64,000 nucleotides of DNA from assembly GCA_021292165.1 (NCBI GenBank), contig CM037885.1, positions 10,845,042 to 10,909,041 on the forward strand, read 5' to 3'. Below, piece after piece: positions 21,906 through 33,700 of the stretch. A program made the translations under genes and the position numbers. Position 1 is the first letter of the stretch, and every line of letters begins with the position of its first letter. The DNA is from Shinisaurus crocodilurus. Its lineage: Eukaryota; Chordata; Lepidosauria; Squamata; Shinisauridae. Below the pieces are notes generated by a model. That model was given only the letters and a program-made list of their open reading frames with translations. It searched no databases and had not been told where the DNA came from.

Positions 21906-22041
21906 CAGGGCTCTCCAACCTTGGGTCCCCAGATGTTGCTGGCCTACAGCTCCCAGCATACCCAGTTAGCATGGCTAATGGCAAGGAATTCTGGGAGCTG
22001 TGGTCCAGCAACATCTGGGGACCCAAGGTTGGAGAGCCCTG
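21906..22041. mobile_element. Palindromic hAT MITE
   Basis: Termini CAGGGCTCTCCAACC and GGTTGGAGAGCCCTG. The flanks ctctattc and ctctagag are a partly decayed 8-bp duplication. Confidence 0.82.
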
Positions 22042-22245
22042 CTCTAGAGCAGTGGTCACAGTCAGGAATTGTTAGGTGGAATGAAAACAGCAGCTAAGTT
22101 ACTCTTTATAAAAGGGTACCTACAAAAGCTCAAAACAAGACCTGAAATTAATTGCATGTAATGTAATTAATGTCCACATTGCAGAAAAATTGGGTATCTA
22201 TCGTACAGATGCCCAAAAAGGATTGGGACCATGGTGCACAGGGAT

Positions 22246-22425
22246 GGTGGTACAGTCTGCCTATGTACTCCAGTTGCTGGGGAACATGGGCGGAAATGTG
22301 CAGTTGCACTCCTGTCCTGCTTGTGGGATCCCATGGGCAGCTGGTTGGCCACTGTGTGAACAGAATGCTGGACTAGCTGGACCGTTGGTCTGATCCAGCA
22401 GGGCTCTTCTTCTGTTCTTAAGCTG
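22246..22425 (+). repeat. Interspersed repeat (GGTCTGATCCAGCAGGGCTC family)
   Basis: Copy from GTACTCCAGTTGCTGGGGAA to TTGGTCTGATCCAGCAGGGC and TTCTTCTGTTC. Confidence 0.7.
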
Positions 22426-23290
22426 CTATTAGCCCCAGGAGGGAAGCTCCCATTGGCTCACAGTCACAGCAGCTTTTTACATTAAAACAAAACAAAACAA
22501 AACAAAATGTTTTGTGGAAATTAACTACCAATTGGGCCCATCATGGCTGCCTTTTAACTTCTCCCACCCCAAACTGAACACTATTAAGGTCTGGCAGGAG
22601 TTACAATAATGAATAATCCCTTCTTCTGCAATCTGGTGGTGCCCTCGAAAATGTGTTGTACCATCAACCCTGGGGTATATACCAGTAAATATGAGCCAAC
22701 CTTAAAGTGCTTAGAGTGAAACAGACATAGAAATCATGAACAGAGATATATATTTTTTCTTTTCTTAGTTCAGGATTGCACAGTTTAGCCCCTTTGAAAT
22801 TAATTTCTGTTTGTATTCTGAATTACAACCATTAGGCTGGTGTATTTGTACTCCTGATTTGCCATTTCTACAGCACTTCAGACAGAGGCTGTGCTCGGTA
22901 CCAAAAAGATCCGGGGTTCAGGCCCACAGGACAAAAAAGAAAAAAGAAAAAAAGAGAAATGCACAAATATGGACATTCTAATTTACATATGCTCAAAAGT
23001 CTCGCTTTGTGTGTGTCTTTAAAGGACCCTCTCTCCTAAGAACACCCCTATTTGTAAAAGGGGATATATGGATGGGGGAGAGGAAGGCATTTGATTTCAG
23101 AGAAAAAACCTCAGGCAGAAAGATGCGGGGGGGGCAGCGGGAGGGGAAACACATGTGGGCAAAAAAGCCAGCTCATCTAGGGGAATCCGATGCAACAGAG
23201 ATCATCAGGGCCCCTGTGCCTTGATTTCAGCATGTGCTCTTGGACAGCAGGGTGGTGGGGCAGAGGACCTCCCAAAGATTGGGGGCTCCA
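22426..23290. other. No feature recognised
   Basis: AT-rich and A-rich intergenic sequence. No exon or clear repeat boundary was found. Confidence 0.4.
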
Positions 23291-23532
23291 AATTTATTTA
23301 TTATATTTGTACCCCGCCTTTTTCCCTGCAAGGAACCCAAGGCGGCTTACATAATCTTCCTCCTCCTCCTCCTCTCCATTTTATCCTCACAGCAACCCTG
23401 TGAGGTAGGTTAGGCTGAGAGTCAGTGACTGGCCCAAAGTCACCCAGTGAGTTTCATGGCCGAGCAGGGACTAGAACCCGGATCTCCCTGAGTCCCAGTC
23501 CAACACTCTCACCACGACGCCACACTGGCTCA
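23291..23532 (-). mobile_element. Sauria-type SINE
   Basis: Minus-strand copy with body and B box (GGTTCTAGTCC) and a TA-rich tail at 23291-23310. Confidence 0.85.
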
Positions 23533-23734
23533 CAAATGAAAGATTCAGGGCTCCTGTCCTAGTGGAGAACCAACCCTAACACCACCTCTGACTTCAAAGA
23601 TGAATTGCAGGCTCCCGTATAATCAACACAGGGTTGGTTCTTGTTTTTTTTTTTTTTTTTTGCTCTTTACACCAATAGGAAGTAGAGCTTTGATTTATTA
23701 GATATTCCCCCACCCTTTCTCTAAAACAGCCTTC

Positions 23735-23870
23735 CCCAAACTGGTGCCCTCCATATATGTTGAACTACAGCTCCCAGCATTCCGGACCATTGGCCATGCT
23801 GGCTGGGGCTGATGGGAGTTGAAGTCCATAACATCCAAAGGACATCAGGTTGGGGAAGGCTGGGCTAGAG
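23735..23870. mobile_element. Imperfect palindromic MITE
   Basis: CAGCCTTCCCCAAACTGG and GGTTGGGGAAGGCTG flank a GAACTACAGCTCCCAGC centre. Related copies lie near 46780-46910 and 63630-63760. Confidence 0.6.
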
Positions 23871-23943
23871 AGCTCATGGTAGCATAACAACATGGCTTCC
23901 CCCCCCGCCGCCGCCATTATTTTCACAACAACCCTGTGAAATA

Positions 23944-24120
23944 CAGGCCTGTGGCTCACGCTGGCTCAGCTTGTCTGAGTGTGGAAAGCTAAGCAGGGTC
24001 AAGCCTGGTTGTTACTTGGATGGGAGACCCCTCCTCTAGTTTCCTGCATTGAGCAGGGGGTTGGACTCGATAGACTTGAAGGCTCCTTCCAACTCTATGA
24101 ACTATGAAATCTATGAAATA
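23944..24120 (+). mobile_element. 5S-rRNA-derived SINE
   Basis: GGCCTGTGGCTCACGCTGGC, then the 5S-like GGAAAGCTAAGCAGGGTCAA and TTGGATGGGAGACC, then a tail ending ATGAACTATGAAATCTATGA. Confidence 0.87.
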
Positions 24121-24126
24121 GGCTGG

Positions 24127-24129
<3 letters not shown>

Positions 24130-24184
<55 letters not shown>
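24130..24184 (+). repeat. (GA)n microsatellite
   Basis: About 27 GA units directly after the 5S-derived SINE. Confidence 0.95.
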
Positions 24185-24185
<1 letters not shown>

Positions 24186-24782
24186 CCACACAGGCAGCTC
24201 TGCAGCTGAGCTGGGAAATCCAAGCTTCCCCAGTCCAACATTCCGCCCACTACCCCACACTGCCTCTCCAAATGGCCACTTCTATCGAAGGAGGCCACCA
24301 ATCTGGAAAAATGCTCCCAGTCTAGCTTGGGACACATTCCAGATCGGGAGCCAGTGGCTGATTTTTTTTTCAAAGGAAAATTGGTCATTTTAAGCACTCT
24401 TCTTTATTTCCCCCCAAGTGTGGTTAACGTAACATGTAGTTTGGCCTACACAGAAAGCAGAAATGGGGACCACCCAGAGAACATTGTTCTAGGATGGGCT
24501 AGAAGTGCTGTTCTTCTTCATCCATCATCATCATCATCATCATCATCATGAGCCCACAGAAAGGAAGTACAATTATTCTATGAAAATACAATGAACATGG
24601 AAGAGAATATTTTTAATATTATAAAAATAGTTTATTAACATAAATAGTTTATATATATATATATTTAATGATAATAAAATATTAGGGAGACACCATCTCA
24701 TCAAACTTCAGGACAGCAAAACCTAGGTGGATGGTAAATGCATCTGGAAATTTCTCTGCACAATCCCACGCATCTAACAAGA

Positions 24783-24875
24783 ATGGAGCTTCTAGTCCTC
24801 TTGATAGTCTTGTGCAGTGCTGGGGCTGTGCGGGGGGCCAAATCCTTGTTTGTAGGAACAGTAAATTTTTTTTAA
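24783..24875 (+). other. Orphan signal-peptide-like ORF
   Basis: ATG in a strong context (AACAAGATGG) opens MELLVLLIVLCSAGAVRG, a textbook signal-peptide profile. It reads 30 codons to a TAA. No plus-strand downstream exon, convincing donor or homologous domain was seen. It may be chance, or a relic exon of a lost secreted-protein gene. Confidence 0.25.
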
Positions 24876-25094
24876 AAAAAATAGTCCTTCATAGCAATGA
24901 GAAAGAATAAATAATAAGATGGGATGTTTCTGCTTTTGGAGATCCATTCAGCAGGGTAAAAACTGTTTTTGTCATCAGGGATGTCCAGACAGGATAAGCG
25001 TCTAGCCTTAATTCACTGGCCTTCATTTTTCAATTTCCCAGCTGAGAACAGAACCCAGGAATCCCCGTGTCTTGACTTTTTCTAGTTGCTAGAC

Positions 25095-25248
25095 CAGTGT
25101 TCTCCAACCTTGGGTCCCCAGATGTTTTTGGCCTACAACTCCAAGCATGCCCCAGCCAGCTATGCTGGCTATGCGGAGCTATGCTGGCTGGGGCATGCTG
25201 GGAGTTGTAGGCCAAAAACATCTGGGGACCCAAGGTTGGAGAACACTG
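25095..25248. mobile_element. Palindromic hAT MITE
   Basis: Termini CAGTGTTCTCCAACC and GGTTGGAGAACACTG are flanked by a perfect 8-bp repeat, tgctagac (25087-25094 and 25249-25256). Confidence 0.9.
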
Positions 25249-25604
25249 TGCTAGACTCTACTCCCCTCCTTTCTCAGTTAATAAAGAAATCACTGCCTGA
25301 TCCTATGCATGTTTACTCAGATGTAAGTCTCACCCTGCTCAGTCAACATGACTTACTTCCAAATTGAGGGTGTAGAGCGCTGCAGCCGCAATCAGTGGCC
25401 AATTTCGAAGAGGCAGCGGGTGGGGATATGAGGCTCATGCCTGCTTGGAACTTGTGCTCTTGGAAGGCCAGCCTCTTAATCCCCAGACTTGCAAGGACTG
25501 GCTGCAGTTCCTCAGTGGTGTGTGTGTGGTGGTGGTGGGGGAAGCACTCTGCACATACTCAGAGGCTCTTTCTTATGACATGACATGATTCTTCACAGTT
25601 GCGC

Positions 25605-25610
25605 TTTAAT
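25605..25610 (-). terminator. PLAUR: Poly(A) signal candidate of PLAUR
   Basis: Minus-strand ATTAAA about 80 nt downstream of the stop codon at 25690, giving a short 3' UTR. ATTAAA is the commonest variant hexamer. Confidence 0.5.
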
Positions 25611-25689
25611 TAGTGGGCATTGTGTGTGGGGGGAAGTGTTCCACGTCTGAGCCCCTGATCCAGTCCTGGCCCAAGTTAAGACTGGAAGG

Positions 25690-25952
25690 TCAGGAGCTTT
25701 CCGAGGAGAGGAGGAAGGCGATGGAGAGCAGCAGGCACATTGAAAGCAACGTTGGCTGGGCTGTGACTTTGTGGCTGGCTCGGCTGCGTGGCGATGGTCT
25801 CTGCGTCCCGTCGATGATCTGGTTGTTGCAGAGATCACCGGTGCAGCAGCGGCTGTGAATCGCACCTAGCTTCTTGTAGACGGAGGTGTAGGGACTGTCG
25901 CACCAGGAAGAGGAAGCGCAACCCTTGAGAACGGACCACTGTCCAGAGATGC
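25690..25952 (-). CDS. PLAUR: PLAUR exon 7 (second half of D3, GPI signal, stop)
   Basis: The acceptor CTCAATTCAG precedes 25952. It encodes [28 protein letters not shown] and the hydrophobic tail [17 protein letters not shown] stop at 25692-25690. Residues 249-335. Confidence 0.92.
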
Positions 25953-27728
25953 CTGAATTGAGGAAATGAGCAACAAGAGAATCTGAGAGGAAGCCTTGAC
26001 GGACATCATCTTCTGCCTGTATCTCACTGCCTGCTCTGAGCTCAGGATATAGTGTTCAGCCAACTTCTTTAATTAACATTTCTTTGAAGTAACTTTTCCT
26101 TATCTCAACACAATTACTGTTAGCTCAACAAGTTTACTTCAACAAGTAATAAAAATTCAAGAAGCCCCTTAGAGGCCCTTAATGTTAGCATCTTAGTGTT
26201 ACATTGTGTGTTACATTTCCTTATATAAGATAAAACTTTCTACATACAGAGTCAGAACAAGAACTTAAGCATATATAAGTCATAAGGCAAACAAAATAAA
26301 TAAAAAATATTTGTTGCAAATTATGTGTTTATATAATATAGAATCATATACTAAAATTATATTTTACCACAGTAGAGCACATGCTTTGAATGCAGAAGGC
26401 CTCAGGTCAATCCCTGGCATCTCCAGGTAGGGCTGGGAGACCTGTCTGGAACCCTGGGGAGCCTCCGTGAGCAGAGACAAGGGGTGGGGGAACCTGTAGC
26501 CTTCCAGATTATGTTGGACTCCAGCCTCCATCAGCCCAAGCCAACATAGCCAGTGGTCAGGCATGATGGGAGTTGTAGTAGCCCAATGAAAGATGGAAGG
26601 TCACTGGTTCTCCACCCCTAGTGTAGGCAATACTGATGGAGCAATGGTTTGACTCGTAAAAAGGAGCTCAGGATTTCATAGATCATAGAGTTGGAAGGAG
26701 CCTACAAGGCCATCGAGTCCAACCCCCTGCTCAATGCAGGGAACTAGAGGAGGGGTCTCTCATCCAAGTAATAACCAGGCCTGACCCTGCTTAGCTTTCC
26801 ACACTCAGACAAGCTGAGCCAGCCATAGATTCATAGATCATAGAGTTGGAAGGAGCCTACAAGGCCATCGAGTCCCACCCCCTGCTCAATGCAGGAAACT
26901 AGAGGAGGGGGTCTCCCATCCAAGTAATAACCAGGCCTGACCCTGCTTAGATTTCCACACCCAGACAAGCTGAGCCAGCGTAAGCCACAGGCCTGTATTG
27001 GGTCTGGTTATATATGCCTTTGGTTTCAGGCCTAGCCAGTGCTGGAGACAATGCTGTTTCTTCAGCTCCTTGTGCCCGTTATCTCGTTTCCCTGACCTTG
27101 ACTTGTGTTTGGAACCTCTGTGTTATTGACCTTTGGACTAGTTCTGCCTCACACTGCCTTCTGGACTTCGATTCTGCTTGACTGATATCCTGTGCATTGG
27201 ACCTTGGACTACTTCTCTGACTTCTCTCTAGGAAACCCATGTTTGACCAGTGCTTGTCTTTTGCTTGTTTGACTTCTCTAGTATTATAATCAGCTCTGCG
27301 TTTTGTATAGCGGAGAACTGTAAAAAGTTGGAGCAGGACAGGAGGTGGTAGGCAGGAGTTGCTAAGAGATGCTTACCATGAATTCCAGAGGCTTCTAGAC
27401 ATTGGGTCATGGGGCCCCGGCACTGCACTTTGGTGATGTCGTCTGGAGAGCAACCATGAGTGGAGTTCCCCTCGCAACTGAAGCACGTAACCCCGTTCAC
27501 GGGCAGGGGGTTATTCTTGTAGTCTGCAGGCAGGAGAATAGAACACAGTCTATATTTTCAAATGGATTTGTGGATATTATGCAACTGAGCACTCAGGTTG
27601 TCCTGACTTTAAATGGACCGGGTCTTTTTGCCTTTAAATTTGGGTCCATTTTTAAAACACCAGAAGCCACTATTAGAGTGATGGTATGCCATAACCTAGC
27701 ACCATTCTATGGTGTTGGAGGATATAAT

Positions 27729-27768
<40 letters not shown>

Positions 27769-30700
27769 TGAGTATTGTGTGGCTGGTGAGTTCCGCCCTA
27801 CACCCCACCCCCAATTAACTGGGCTTCAGCACCCCATTTGTCCCTTCCCCTCTCCCATTTCATCTTTAGATGGACCCTGAGTGGACTCTAGGGTTAGCTT
27901 TTCAGACCCTAATATGGTTACCTAAGAACACAGGCCGGTTAGCAACCTGATTGGTATGCAGCATTTAGAATTTAATTATGTACTTGCAGTAGTTGCACCT
28001 CTTGAATGTTGGTACATCATACAGTTTTAAAAGCCCTGCGGGAGAGGGAAGCCTCCTCACTCTCTCTGGCTGTCCCTTCTCAGTTTTTAAGCATCTCTAA
28101 TACTGAACTCAGTGCCAACAGGAGGACTGGAGCAGAAATGGGGACGCTGGGAAACAAGCGGGAAGTGCCATACATGGGGTAACTGTGAATTTTACAGAAG
28201 TACAAAATATCTAAAAATGCACACACCGAGAGGGGGCACACTCCTCCCCAACAGTCCAATGAGGGGTGAGCAGGCTCAGTGGTCACTAGCAGCCATGGAA
28301 TAGAGCAGGGCTCTCCAACCTTGGGTCCCCAGATGTTGCTGGACTACAGCTCCCAGAATCCCTTGCCATTAGCCATGCTGGCTGGGTATGCTGGGAGCTG
28401 TAGGCCAACAACATCTGGGGACCCAAGGTTGGAGAGCCCTGGAATAGAGCGTCAGTTGGAAAGGAAAAGTGAAAAATTGAGTCGGGAGGGGGAATTGGCA
28501 TGTGTGAGCCCCTAACAACTTATAGTATTCTGGAGGAAAGCATGGTTGGATGGCACCCTGAAACAGGAGGTTAGGGGATTGAGGATATACTAAAACATTT
28601 TGCTGCAGGCCACACTTGTGTCCCTTGAATCCCAAACTATCGCCCTGTCGCCTTACCTTGCATGTCATTATTGCACCGGTGGGTGTTGCAGCACTTGATG
28701 AAGTAGAAACTGCCCTGGTTGTGAAAGCCCAGAGACTCTTGGCAGTGGGAGAGTCGCCCACAGCCCTTGATGCGCTGCTCGTCTGCAGGAAGCTCTACCA
28801 GTGGGGAGAAAAGGGTGGCTGTGAATGCGTCCTTTTGCCTCTAGGGGGCGAAGATGCCGAACTCATTTCCACTCAGGGAGGTTTTTTTTGGGGGAAGAGA
28901 GCGTTTATCTTGCAGCATAACAGTTTCATGTATACAACTAGCAAGCCCCTTTGGACAAAAAACGTGACTTGGTTTTTCCTGTCCAGCAGGGGTGGGCAGA
29001 CTTCAGGTTTGTGGGATCGACTTGGTTACTTTAATAAAACTCAGAGGTTCACCCACCAGACGCAAGTGCAAAACATGGAGGCAGGGATGGAGACAGGGGC
29101 AGATGCAAAATAATCTCTGTGTGTGCACACAGCCAATTACTTACTGCATCCCTTCCCCATGAGCCAATATATCTATATATCTATATCTATATCTATATCT
29201 ATCTATTTATTTATTAATTATATTTATACCCCACCTTTTTTCCTGCAAGGAGCCGAAGGTGGCTTACATAATCCTCCTCCTCCTCTCCATTTTATCCTCA
29301 CAACATCCCTGTGAGGTAGGTTAGTGTGGAGAAAGCCAACCTAAGCCCCCTGTCTGACACACACACACTCACCAAGGAGGGGGGAAGGAGACCCAGGGGG
29401 GGAGACAGCCAGTCTCCACAGATGACAAAGGGGACAAAACAACATCTGCATAGAATCACCCCAGGGGGGAAGGCAGGAAGCATCCCCAGGTTTGTCAATG
29501 CTCTTGCATATCAGCCCCATCTACATAAGACTTGAATACCTCTCCAGAGCAGACACTTCGGCACCCCTAAGAAATGGCCACTCAACACCATAAGATGGGA
29601 CCATTAAGCAATTGGCTTCAAAGGGACCCCATCCCACGGGGGGGGGGGGGGCGTCACCCCACCTGACCCAAAAGGCCGCCCCTCAGGGAGGCTGTCAACC
29701 CACCTGATCACAGAGGGAGGGGCTACCTGAAACACCAAGGTATAAAACACCCTGCGCAAGGGAACTGGGTTGTTAGACCTGATCAACAATCTTGCCCCAT
29801 GCCTGGGGTAAGAGAACGAAGGATCGGCAACCCCGGGTAGCCACACCCGGCACGCTCCAGCTAGCTGAAATCACTGGTCGCTTGGGTTGACCGGACCCCC
29901 AAGAAACCAAGCTGAAATCACTCACAAGCCGCTTGGGTAGACCGGGCCTCCGCCGGGAACCCAGCTAGCCGCTTGGGTAGACCGGGCCTCCGCCGGGAAC
30001 CCAGCTAGCCGCTTGGGTAGACCGGGCCTCCGCCGGGAACCCAGCTAGCCGCTTGGGTAGACCGGGCCTCCGCCGGGAACCCAGCTAGCTGCTTGGGTAG
30101 ACCGGGCCTCCGCCGGGAACCCAGCTAGCTGCTTGGGTAGACCGGGCCTCCGCCGGGAACCCAGCTAGCAGCGTGTGGTTGACCGGGCCTCTGCCAGGAC
30201 CCGAGCTGAACAAACTAGCTGAGAGCCCTGAAATCACGGTGTCCTTGAGACTTCTTGCTTGCTACTTTGTACCGTACTGATAAGCTGTATTGCTGGCGTG
30301 TGTCTGGGTTTGTGAAGGTAATGTTGTAAATAAACTTGTTTTCTAAAAGATACTTCTGTGGCTATAAGTTATGCCTTTGTTCTGGGCTAAGGGTGATAGT
30401 CGCTGGGGATCTCAGAGAAGGCCGCCCCAGGACTCGCTACCCCCTTAGCATTGAACCCACGCAGAAGACCAGGTTGTCGGTCTTCCACTGTTAGGCTGAG
30501 AGTCAGTGACTGGCCCAAAGTCACCCAGTGAGTTTCATGGCTGAGTGGGGACTAGAACCCGGATCTCCCGAGTCCCAGTCCGACACTCTCACCACTACTA
30601 TCTATCTATATATCTATCTTGCAGTCCTGCATTTTTGCTAGATGGGCCTTTTTTTCCCCATCTAGGGGGAGGGAAGGAGGCTGGAGAGGCTTCAGGGCAG

Positions 30701-33700
30701 CTCGTATCCTGGCCTTTCCAGCCTCCTCCCTGCCCACCAAAATGCCCCCTTTCCCCCCTCTCCGATGTCACTTTCCCAACCTCGGAGAGCATCTGGTTCT
30801 TTCCGCACCGGATGTGAGGGGGTGGGGGAGGGGAGGCTGGAGCTCCAATTCCCAGCTCCGAGGTTGGAGCACTGCCTCAAGCCTCGGATCTGGGAATCCG
30901 AAATATCCTATGATGCTGTCTAGGGGCCGTAGAGTTGCTCCCTTAGAGACCTACTGCAAATCAGAGATCTACCAGTAGATCCTGTTCTATGTTTGGCTCA
31001 CCTCTATTCTACAGTACCTAGTGGATGGATCTACGTATTAGATGAGCTGATTAAATATATATATATATCCACCACTTAAGATAATCCTTCACCAATCAAT
31101 CAACTAGAGCTTCATCTGATTAATCTACCACGTAACAGATTATATCCCTGTGGGTACGTCCTGGATCTCTTATGACTTGGAATTAGGGCTGAGGCCAAAC
31201 CAGGTGGCGAGAAGGCAAATTTTGACAGCAATTCCGGGGGCCTGCAAAAACAGGGCTAAAAATATCCCCCTGTCTAAAAGTGAAACATGGCTCTTGCTCT
31301 GATCTGCGATGCCACGGTACATAATTTCTCACTGGCCTGATCATATAGTGCAGCAAGAGAAAATACCCTCTTTAAAAACAATGAACAAACAAGACAAAAT
31401 TGCACCAAATCTGCTGCTGAGAGTAGCCGTGAAAAAAAAGGGCAAAAAGATGCCAAAAGGGGGGGGGTATGTGTGAAATACCCTTTTCTACACTGAAAAT
31501 GTTTTCCCATTAAAATTTGGCTCAACTGGATGCGAGCTCTGTATTGTTACATTCCGTCATTAGCAGACTGAGTTCTTGGGAGAGCATGAGGACTGCAGAA
31601 CAAAACATGGGAAGGCAAATGAACCTTTAAATGGCTTGGGGCCTAAATACGGTACCTAAAGGAGGAGTGTCTCTTCCGTACCAGCCTGCCTGCATCTTAC
31701 CATCTTCTGCTGAGGACCTTACTCCAAGTGCCTTTCTTATTGGAAGTGTGCTATGTGATCACAAAGGAAAGGGTTTTCTCGGTGGTGGCGCCCCAGCTTT
31801 TGAATGTCCTCCCTAAATAGGTACTCCTGGTGCCTACTTTACAAGCTTTTCAGCACCAGCTTAAAGGCACAATCCTATGCGAGTTTAGAGAGAACAAAGG
31901 CCCACAACTCCCAGCATGCCCCAGCCAGCATAGCTGGCTGGGGCATGCTGGGAGTTGTAGGCCTTTGTTCTCTCTAAACTTGCATAGGATTGCACCTTAA
32001 GACACTTTTATTTGTATACTCCCTCAGTCTGCCTCATATTTTTTTATTTGCTGTCTTTTATTATGGTTGTCTGATGTTAGTGTGTTTTGTGGTATTGTAT
32101 TAGGTTTTTAATTTCTTGTCTGCTACATTGTTGTACGCCACCCTGGGACCTGATTTGATCCAAGGCAGTATAGAAATGTTTTAAGCCCCTTTGAAATAAA
32201 CGAACCACAGCGCTCAGGATGCCCCAGGCCACATCCTGCCAGGAACTAGGAAGTTGCTTATTTCAGAGCTTCCTTTCTTGTCCTTTCATGTGATGGTTGG
32301 ACTGGAACTGTTCTCTTTGAAGGTAGGAAGAGGTGTGGGGGTTCTGCAGGGCGGCACCCATGGGCCTCAATGCATTCACAGACACCTCTCTTGGCGCCTG
32401 CCAGCCAGGCTCCCTGCCTCTCCTGGTTTTTATTTCATTTCTTCATATTTTTAAAAATTATTATTTGTTAACTGGGGGAGCTGGCATACTGCAAAGCAAG
32501 CTTCTGCCCTCCAGTGTCAGCTTTATTTGGGTTCAAAAGAGTAGTTTTATGTTTTGGAGCTCAGCCCCCCACCTCTGCCTTGTGTACGGGTGGGCGATCC
32601 GCCCCGCGCTTGACTCATGGCGCGCGAGCCGAGCGCTCCCGCTGCGTGAGCCGAGCCAAGCCCAAGCACCAGCTGAGGCGCTCGGTGGACTTCCAGGTCC
32701 CTGGCTCTACGTTGTTTATGTAGAAAATAGTGTAAAATGCCTTAAAAACAGTCACGACCTGTGCAAATTATACAAATCGCAGCCGTTTTTAACATATCTT
32801 ACGCCATTTTCTACGTAAACAGTGTGCGCGCTGGAAACCAGAAGTCGCTGCCCTGGTTCGGCTCGCGAGAACGCGAGTCGAGCTGGGGAAAAGGTAGGGC
32901 GAGTGGAGCTCGGGGGCGGGTCGCGCCCGGTGACTTCGCCGGACTTCCACCCCCCAATCGAGCTCCGTGCACATCCCTAGCTGGCCCTTGTGTCCTTGGT
33001 TCTTAGGTATTATTTTTATTTTATTCTCACCAGATTGCCTTCTGGGAAATGAGTGTCTTGTGACCAGCTGTACCCATCGAGGCAGCAATTTTATGAACGG
33101 GCAAGCCTTCCCCATGGCAACCATTTTGTGAGAGCGCCCAAGACACTCTCTCAAAGTTCCAAATGTGCCCACCCGATCCAAAAAGCTTGGGGACCCTTGG
33201 AAGACCTTAAAAAACATGAATGAACTCACCTTCTGGTACGGTAAAGGATGTGATGTCCACACATCTTTCCCCAGGCAGGTGGCAGCGCATGGGCACAAGG
33301 CTGGTGTTGAAGCAGGTCTTATCCGTTGAGGTACAGGAATAACAATCCAAAGAACTTAGCTGGTGACCTCGAGCCTGGATAATATTCATTACTGAAAAAG
33401 GAAAGGAAAGGGGGGGGGGAGGTAATTAGGGCTGTCACTAAATTAAAGAAATTAGCTGATCTATTGCCTGAGCTTTAATAGAGAGAAATCCTTTGGTCGC
33501 TGGGCATAGGATGGCTCAGAAAACCCCTCTGAGGTTGGAGACAGGACTGCAAACTCAGAGGTAGGGGGAGTTGGAGACCCCTCCCCCACGCAGCCAGCGT
33601 GGAGAGAACCGTGCCAGCTGCCTCTCCGGGGTTGGAAAAGCAGCCCTGGAGAAGTAGGACAAGGGGTGTTCCGGCGGGCAGGTAGGGGAGAAGACTGGAG

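Noticed and set aside
27402..27818. Plus-strand frame of 138 codons
   Set aside because: Antisense shadow of PLAUR exon 6 running into a CA microsatellite.
28616..29113. Plus-strand frame of 165 codons
   Set aside because: It is antisense to PLAUR exon 5, whose minus-strand frame has clear uPAR residues and splice sites.
1325..30168. Regular 40-bp repeats considered as a CRISPR-like array
   Set aside because: Units are directly abutting with no spacers and lie inside an LTR of a vertebrate genome.
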